From: Solirubrobacterales bacterium
Lineage (GTDB): Bacteria > Actinomycetota > Thermoleophilia > Solirubrobacterales > Solirubrobacteraceae
Direction: 5' to 3'
Assembly (NCBI GenBank): GCA_009781575.1
Contig: WQXW01000162.1
Span: forward strand, 1-5,145
DNA: 5,145 bases
The notes under the pieces were generated by a model. That model made no database searches. It was not told the DNA's origin and was given only the letters and a program-made list of their open reading frames with translations. The translations under genes and the position numbers were made by a program. This document shows positions 1 through 3,844 of the stretch, one piece after another. Every line of letters begins with the position of its first letter. The stretch's first letter is position 1.

Positions 1-377
1 CACGCATCGCAGCCGCTGCCCAGGAACGCCAGCAGCGCCGGCGGACCGCCGTTGCACACGCTCAACTGCACCGCGTCACCCCCCGGGGTCACGCCGGCGA
101 TCTCGCACACGCGCGCTCCCGGCGCACGGGTCGTCGTCGTTGTCGTCGCCGCCGTCGTCGCCGCCGCCGCCGCCGCCGCGAGGGGGCTGGGCGCCGCCGC
201 CGCCGCCGCGGGGGGGCTGGGCGCCGCCGCCCACGCACGCGGCTCCCCGCGCTCGGAACCCTCGCCCTCGGGCGGGCCCAGCCGGCGCAGGAGCTCGGCG
301 TGGCTGCGCAAAAGGCCCGCCACCAGCACGATCAGCAGCACCAGCACCACCGTCTCGCACGCCACGAGCGCGGTCAT
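1..377 (-). CDS. Membrane-anchored thioredoxin-like (MauD/TlpA-like) protein, partial
   Basis: The reading frame is open from an ATG at 377 to the window edge: 125 complete codons, no stop. Residues about 4-23 are one hydrophobic helix (VLVLLIVLVAG type), which should anchor the protein in the membrane. Residues about 49-88 are a low-complexity Ala/Pro/Ser/Thr linker. A folded domain then begins near R89, with VQLSVCNGG, then the hydrophobic strand PALLAFLGSG, then C123-D-A and a split codon starting TG. This is the usual strand-then-CxxC entry of the TlpA/MauD thioredoxin fold, so the second Cys is probably the cut codon. The gene starts 7 bases after the MauA-like stop, with GGGGGGAG upstream as a possible ribosome site. 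MauD is the known disulfide helper for MauA, which fits the order here. The fold is inferred from a fragment; the catalytic second Cys and the rest of the domain lie outside the window. Confidence 0.82.
   Translation of the reverse strand, partial: MTALVACETVVLVLLIVLVAGLLRSHAELLRRLGPPEGEGSERGEPRAWAAAPSPPAAAAAAPSPLAAAAAAATTAATTTTTTRAPGARVCEIAGVTPGGDAVQLSVCNGGPPALLAFLGSGCDA
163..222. repeat. Two 30-bp GC-rich tandem units in the linker of the MauD-like gene
   Basis: Two adjacent 30-bp units (163-192 and 193-222) are nearly identical. On the coding strand each encodes a Pro-Ser-Pro-(Pro/Leu) turn next to a run of six or seven Ala codons, all GCG. A further ACG-rich Thr run (positions about 128-159) sits on the C-terminal side. 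The unit is in frame (10 residues), so gain or loss would change only linker length. This is consistent with slippage or unequal recombination in a flexible tether. Confidence 0.8.
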
Positions 378-384
378 CGCGCGG

Positions 385-999
385 TCACGCTCCCCCCTGC
401 GGAAGCAGCTCGCTCACCAGCGGCTTCAGGCAGTTGGCGTCGTGTTTGCAGGTCGTGTTGTCGGTCTTTTCGGTGGCATTGCAGTTGAAGCCCGGCACCG
501 TGGCGGGGTGCTCGCACACGATCACGCGGCAGGCGACCTCGGTGGTGCCGATCACCTGTGTGTTGCACTGCCCGTAGCGGAAGCGGTTGCAGTCGACACG
601 CCTGTACGCGCAACTGTCCAGCGCGCATTTGCAACCCCCCGCGAATTCCCGGCCGGGCATGCGGTTGCAGTCGACGTAGTAGCGGGGACCGTCGCCGTGG
701 CAGAGGCCGCTGCCGAGGTAGTCGCTGCACTTCCACCAACCGGCCACGTAGGTGTCGGCGGGGCAGGTGTTGGCGCCGCCGTTGATCTCGCAACAGAACG
801 CGGTGTAGCCGTCGGTGCACAGCCCTTTCCGGCAGTCGCCGGGGCCGATGACCGCCCACGCGCTCACCGGGCGCAGCAGGTAGCGCAGCGGCGCCACCGC
901 CAGCGCGCTGCCCACCAGCGCGGCCCGCCCCAGCACGCCGCGCCGCGAGAAGCGGCGCTCGAGCAACGCGCCCGCGCCGCGCGCCAGTCGCTCGCTCAC
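385..999 (-). CDS. Tat-exported methylamine dehydrogenase light chain-like (MauA-like) Cys-rich protein
   Basis: The product is 204 residues from a GTG start that overlaps the upstream TGA (GTGA); GAGG lies 7 bases before the start. A twin-arginine signal is visible: S18-R19-R20-G-V-L, then a hydrophobic stretch to about residue 38. The remaining ~155 residues hold 18 Cys (56, 61, 69, 70, 79, 91, 100, 111, 123, 125, 130, 137, 145, 157, 162, 173, 184, 190). By eye, the spacing C69/C70, TCPAD (79), GWWKC (88-91), YYVDC (D110-C111) and GGCKC (123-125) follows the core of MauA, including the first TTQ Trp and the catalytic Asp. No Trp occurs after W89, so the second TTQ Trp appears absent, with Gln or Asn at the likely place, and one MauA disulfide seems lost. 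It is probably a periplasmic or extracytoplasmic disulfide-rich protein of the MauA fold; an amine dehydrogenase activity is not supported. Neighbours MauE-like and MauD-like suit an oxidative-folding role. Confidence 0.82.
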   Translation of the reverse strand: MSERLARGAGALLERRFSRRGVLGRAALVGSALAVAPLRYLLRPVSAWAVIGPGDCRKGLCTDGYTAFCCEINGGANTCPADTYVAGWWKCSDYLGSGLCHGDGPRYYVDCNRMPGREFAGGCKCALDSCAYRRVDCNRFRYGQCNTQVIGTTEVACRVIVCEHPATVPGFNCNATEKTDNTTCKHDANCLKPLVSELLPQGGA

Positions 1000-1616
1000 C
1001 GCGGCGCCTCGCTCACCGCCGCACCTCGCCCACGCGCGCGCGGCTCACCGACATAGGCGCCCCACGCGGCGGGCAGCTCGGTGAAGCAAAGGTGGGCGGC
1101 GTAGATCGATCCCGCCACGCCGACAGCGAGCGCCAGCGCCTGCGCGGGGGGGCGGCCCAGCAGCGACACCACGCCGGCGGGTGGGAAGAGCACACTCAGA
1201 GCGCACACCGCGCAGGCCACCAGGTCCATCGCGAGCCGCGCCGAGCCGGCGCGTGGCGAGGAGCCGCCACCGGAGGCGCGCTCGCCGAAGCAGCCGCAGC
1301 CGGGGTCGGAGTCGGCGCCCTCCGCCCCGCGCGCGAGGCGGTGTTGGGCCAGCGCGAAAGCCGCATACACCGCCGCGCAGGCGCCCGCGAGCGTTGCCGT
1401 CGGCTGCAGCAGCGCCAGCGCGCCGAGCGCGATCTCGACGGCGGCAATCGTGCGCACCAGCACGGGCCGGGCCGGCGCCCGCAGCGCCCGGAGCGCGGGC
1501 ACCAGCGCGTCGGGCGCGGAGAGCTTGCGCACGCCGGCCAGCACGAGCAGGCCGCTCGCGGTGGCGAAGGCCGGCATCAGGATGGCGCGCACCGCGGGCA
1601 GGGTATCGGCGCGCAC
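996..1616 (-). CDS. MauE/DoxX-like membrane protein
   Basis: The frame encodes four or five hydrophobic helices. Taking the GTG at 1616 as start (206 residues), they lie near residues 12-30, 56-72, 75-90, 129-145 and 160-178. Between the middle helices sits D-P-G-C107-G-C109-F-G, the CGCFG-type Cys pair typical of the MauE family, which in methylotrophs is needed with MauD to form the disulfides of MauA. The LAGVRKLSAPD segment after helix 1 is also usual for MauE/DoxX-like proteins. The gene ends in a GTGA overlap with the MauA-like gene, so the two are probably translationally coupled. The start is uncertain. The frame stays open to a TTG at 1727, and an ATG at 1718 has AGGAG 10 bases upstream. 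However, that extra stretch has AT-richer codons (aat, aaa, cat, caa), is not hydrophobic and contains the TGATCA array, so I prefer 1616. A further in-frame ATG is at 1577. Confidence 0.83.
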   Translation of the reverse strand: MRADTLPAVRAILMPAFATASGLLVLAGVRKLSAPDALVPALRALRAPARPVLVRTIAAVEIALGALALLQPTATLAGACAAVYAAFALAQHRLARGAEGADSDPGCGCFGERASGGGSSPRAGSARLAMDLVACAVCALSVLFPPAGVVSLLGRPPAQALALAVGVAGSIYAAHLCFTELPAAWGAYVGEPRARGRGAAVSEAPR

Positions 1617-1690
1617 CGCACCTGTCGACCCCCAGCCGCGCGTGTCGGCCCCCAGGCGGGACGGGGAGTTTTGATGCTTGCCACCGACTT

Positions 1691-1726
1691 TGATCACATT
1701 GATCACACGGGCGATCATTTTGATCA
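1691..1726. promoter_or_regulatory. Ordered array of four TGATCA-type sites, probable operator
   Basis: TGATCA occurs at 1691-1696, 1700-1705 and 1721-1726, with a CGATCA variant at 1712-1717. The start-to-start steps are 9, 12 and 9 bases, so the two pairs repeat at 21 bases, close to two helical turns. Read on the minus strand they form two tandem 9-mers (TGTGATCAA twice) and two related 9-mers, separated by 3 bases. The array lies 75-110 bases upstream of the preferred mauE-like start, in the right place for a regulator site. The binding protein is unknown. Confidence 0.55.
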
Positions 1727-1728
1727 AA

Positions 1729-1733
1729 CTCCT
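1729..1733 (-). promoter_or_regulatory. Possible ribosome binding site for a longer MauE-like start
   Basis: AGGAG on the minus strand lies 10 bases before an ATG at 1718 that is in frame with the mauE-like gene. It is the main argument for a longer protein; codon composition argues against it. Confidence 0.25.
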
Positions 1734-1769
1734 GGGTGCCGGCGTCTACGGGCCCGCACGGGCACGATG

Positions 1770-1783
1770 AAAATGCGCATTTT
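1770..1783. promoter_or_regulatory. 14-bp perfect palindrome AAAATGCGCATTTT
   Basis: A perfect inverted repeat without a loop, AT-rich at both ends in a GC-rich genome, lies between the upstream terminator and the TGATCA array. With no loop it is a poor RNA hairpin, and a dimeric DNA-binding protein site is more likely. It lies about 155 bases upstream of the preferred mauE-like start, so it may be an upstream operator or activator site of the mau-like operon. No regulator is identified. Confidence 0.45.
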
Positions 1784-1803
1784 GCGGGAATCTGGGCCCG
1801 AGG

Positions 1804-1821
1804 TCGGACACACCTGTCCGA
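1804..1821. repeat. Hairpin-forming inverted repeat, 7-bp stem
   Basis: TCGGACA and TGTCCGA flank a 4-base spacer. It lies just past the pepF terminator in the direction of pepF transcription. It could be a back-up pause or stop hairpin, though no T run follows it, or a protein site. Confidence 0.4.
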
Positions 1822-1839
1822 GGCGCCGTTGGGGGATTC

Positions 1840-1874
1840 AAAAAGAGGATTGGTTCCGCGCGGAACGAATCCTC
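1840..1874 (-). terminator. Intrinsic terminator of the oligoendopeptidase gene
   Basis: The stem halves 1845-1851 and 1868-1874 (GAGGATT/AATCCTC) enclose a 14-bp palindrome GTTCCGCGCGGAAC (1853-1866). Only the opposing pair 1852/1867 is mismatched. On the minus strand the hairpin is followed directly by five T (1844-1840). It begins about 98 bases after the pepF-like stop and matches a rho-independent terminator in that direction. On the plus strand it is followed by A-rich sequence, so it works one way. It separates pepF from the mau-like operon. Confidence 0.85.
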
Positions 1875-1972
1875 AAAACAAAACACGAAACGGACGCTGC
1901 GCGACCGGCACCGCCGGAGCGGGCGCCCGCGCATTCTGGCCCGCGCGCCACTGGGCTGCCGGCGGGCGGGTG

Positions 1973-3808
1973 TCAGCCCCCGGAGGAGGGGGACGGCAGC
2001 CGCCCGCTGGCAAGCGCGGCCTGTTCGGCGGCCTCCAGGCGGCGCGCCACCAGCTCGAGGCCGGCGTCCCAGAAGCCGGGATCGGCGAGATCGACGCCCA
2101 CGATCCGGCCCAGCTCCTCCGGCGGTCGCGAGCCGCCGGCCGCCAGCAGCTCGAGATAGCGATCGACGAACCCCTCGCCCAGCTCCTCGTAGCGCTGATA
2201 CACCGACAGCGCCAGCAGCTGGCCGTAGGCGTACGCGTACACGTACCCCGGGGAGCCGATGAAGTGGGGCACGTAGGACCACCAGCTGCGATAGCCCTCG
2301 GTGATCTGCACCGAGTCGCCCAGCATCTCGGCCTGGCTCTGCTCCCACAGCTCGCCGAGGCGCTCCACCGACAGCTCCCCCTGCTCGCGCCGCTGCGTGT
2401 GGGCCAGCTCCTCGAAACGGTTCATCGCGACCTGGCGGAACACCGTGGCGATCGCGCCCTCGATGTTCTCCGCCAGCAGGCCCAGGCGCGATTGTGGGTC
2501 GGAGTCCTGCTCGAGCAGCCTGCCGAACACGATCGTCTCGCCGAACACCGACGCGGTCTCGGCGAGCGTCAACGGGGTGCTCTGGTGGTAGATGCCCTGG
2601 CGCGCGGCCATCGCGAAGTGCAGCCCGTGACCCAGCTCGTGCGCCAGCGTCAGCACGTCGCGCCGCCGCGAGGTGAAGTTGAGCAGCACGTAGGGGTGCG
2701 CGGAGGGGACGGTCGAGGCGCAGAACGCGCCGCCCCGCTTGGCGGGGCGCACCGGCGCGTCGATCCAGCGCTCCGCGAAGAAACGCGCCGCGAGCTCCCC
2801 GAGGTGGGGTGAGAAGGAGGAGTAGCAGTCCAGCACCACCTCGCGCGCCTGCGCGAAGGTGAAGGTCGCCTCATCCTCGCCCACCGCGGCCATGCGGTCC
2901 CAGTCGGCCAGCCGCTCCACGCCCAAGAGCTGCGCCTTGAGGCGATACCAGCGCCGCGCTGTCTCATAGCGGGCGCGCACCGCCTCGAGCAGCGCGCGCA
3001 CCGACTCGTCGCTGGCCTCGTTGGAGAGGTTGCGCGCCGCCAGCCAGTGTGGATAGCGGCGCAAGCGATCGTCGATGCCCTTGTCGGCGAGCAGTGTGTT
3101 GAACAGGAACGCGCGCGTGCGCAGCCCCGGCTCCAGCGCGGTGGTGATCGCCTCCGCCGCGCCACGGCGCACCTCGCGCTCCGGCGATGCCAGGCGGCTG
3201 AGCGCCACGTCGAGCGGCGCCCTGCGATCGGGCAGCTCGACCTCGATCGCCGCGGTGTGCTCCTCGAACAGCCGCGACCACGCGCTCGCGCCGGTGAGCG
3301 CCTTCTCGGCGAGGATGCGCTCCTCCGGTTCGCTCAACAGATGCTCGCGATAGCGGCGCAGCTTGCGCAGGTGGTGACGGCAGAACTCCAGGCGCGCGTC
3401 CTCCAGCAGCGGCTCGGCGCGCTCGTCGGGGAGCGCCGCCCATTCGAGCTCGAAGAACAGCAGCGTGGTCTCGATCTCGGTCTCGCGCTCCTGGACCGCC
3501 TGCAACAGCGCTACGTAACCCGGGTCGGCGGTGTCCACCGAGAAGCGCAGCGCCGCGTAGGCGCCGGCGCGGCCGACCAGCTCATAGATCTCGCCCAGCG
3601 CGCGCATCAGCTGCTCGAGCGCCGGCGCGTCCAGCTCGCCCACCCGGCCCGCGTGGCGGCTGGCCAGCTCCTTCGCGCGCTCGCCGGCGCGCTCCAGGCG
3701 CGCGTGCACGCCGGCCTCGCCCTCCCCCGCCACGAGCGGCTCGAGCTCCCACGCGGTCCGCTCCAGCTCGGGATCGGCGGGTTCGTTGGGAGCCAGAGTG
3801 CTGGACAC
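1973..3808 (-). CDS. pepF: M3 family oligoendopeptidase F (zinc metallopeptidase)
   Basis: The 611-residue product is the usual size for the PepF/M3B family, which cleaves short peptides in the cytoplasm. The zinc site is complete: H390-E391-L-G-H394 within TLAHELGHGLH, and the third ligand E417 in LAETASVFGE, 23 residues after H394 as expected. The C-terminal substrate-site segment YVPHFIGSPGYVYAYAYG (about 512-529) supplies the conserved His and Tyr residues. The N-terminal half is the charged, helical lobe typical of M3 peptidases, and no signal peptide is seen. I chose the GTG at 3808 because GGGAGGG ends two bases before it and the protein then begins at the family's usual place. The frame stays open far upstream to 4846, but that part is antisense to the divergent secreted-protein gene. 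A terminator lies downstream. Its likely job is peptide turnover; no link with its neighbours is evident. Confidence 0.93.
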   Translation of the reverse strand: MSSTLAPNEPADPELERTAWELEPLVAGEGEAGVHARLERAGERAKELASRHAGRVGELDAPALEQLMRALGEIYELVGRAGAYAALRFSVDTADPGYVALLQAVQERETEIETTLLFFELEWAALPDERAEPLLEDARLEFCRHHLRKLRRYREHLLSEPEERILAEKALTGASAWSRLFEEHTAAIEVELPDRRAPLDVALSRLASPEREVRRGAAEAITTALEPGLRTRAFLFNTLLADKGIDDRLRRYPHWLAARNLSNEASDESVRALLEAVRARYETARRWYRLKAQLLGVERLADWDRMAAVGEDEATFTFAQAREVVLDCYSSFSPHLGELAARFFAERWIDAPVRPAKRGGAFCASTVPSAHPYVLLNFTSRRRDVLTLAHELGHGLHFAMAARQGIYHQSTPLTLAETASVFGETIVFGRLLEQDSDPQSRLGLLAENIEGAIATVFRQVAMNRFEELAHTQRREQGELSVERLGELWEQSQAEMLGDSVQITEGYRSWWSYVPHFIGSPGYVYAYAYGQLLALSVYQRYEELGEGFVDRYLELLAAGGSRPPEELGRIVGVDLADPGFWDAGLELVARRLEAAEQAALASGRLPSPSSGG

Positions 3809-3844
3809 GACCCTCCCAGCATATGGGTTGGCAGGGCTCGCGCG
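3809..3844. promoter_or_regulatory. 36-base divergent intergenic region, possible shared promoter
   Basis: Only 36 bases lie between the pepF GTG (minus) and the secreted-protein ATG (plus). The only AT-rich element is the palindrome CATATG (3820-3825). On the minus strand it reads TATGCT, a possible -10 that would give a leader of only a few bases. No convincing -35 is visible on either strand, so any -35 would fall inside the opposite gene. This is a weak call. Confidence 0.25.
3811..3817 (-). promoter_or_regulatory. Ribosome binding site of pepF
   Basis: GGGAGGG on the minus strand ends two bases before the GTG at 3808. Spacing is short, but the purine block is strong, and it decides this start over the long upstream extension of the frame. 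Confidence 0.5.

Larger units (their letters stand above)
1617..1972. other. Non-coding gap between pepF-like and mau-like genes
   Basis: This 356-base stretch separates the end of the peptidase gene from the mauE-like start, both on the minus strand. It is clearly less GC-rich in its centre than the flanking genes. It contains the terminator at 1840-1874, the hairpin at 1804-1821, the palindrome at 1770-1783 and the TGATCA array at 1691-1726. Open frames crossing it on the plus strand look like chance products of high GC. Bases 1880-1972 show nothing I can name. Confidence 0.75.

Noticed and set aside
76..360. 94-residue minus-strand frame with Gly runs and an Asp cluster
   Set aside because: It is a shifted reading of the Ala/Thr linker of the MauD-like gene and has no operon-like start; the frame from 377 carries the membrane helix and the pre-CxxC strand.
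385..999. Calling the MauA-like protein a true methylamine dehydrogenase light chain
   Set aside because: The second TTQ Trp is not present and no large subunit is in the window, so only fold-level similarity is claimed.
1716..1733. Resemblance of AGGAGTTTGATCA (minus strand) to the 5' end of 16S rRNA
   Set aside because: The similarity is only about a dozen bases and no further rRNA sequence follows; it arises from the TGATCA array.
52..2812. Long plus-strand open frames across the mau-like and pepF genes (52-1056, 1092-2159, 1736-2812)
   Set aside because: They are low-complexity Arg/Ala/Gly/Pro translations opposite real genes whose families are clear; high GC keeps the shadow frames open.
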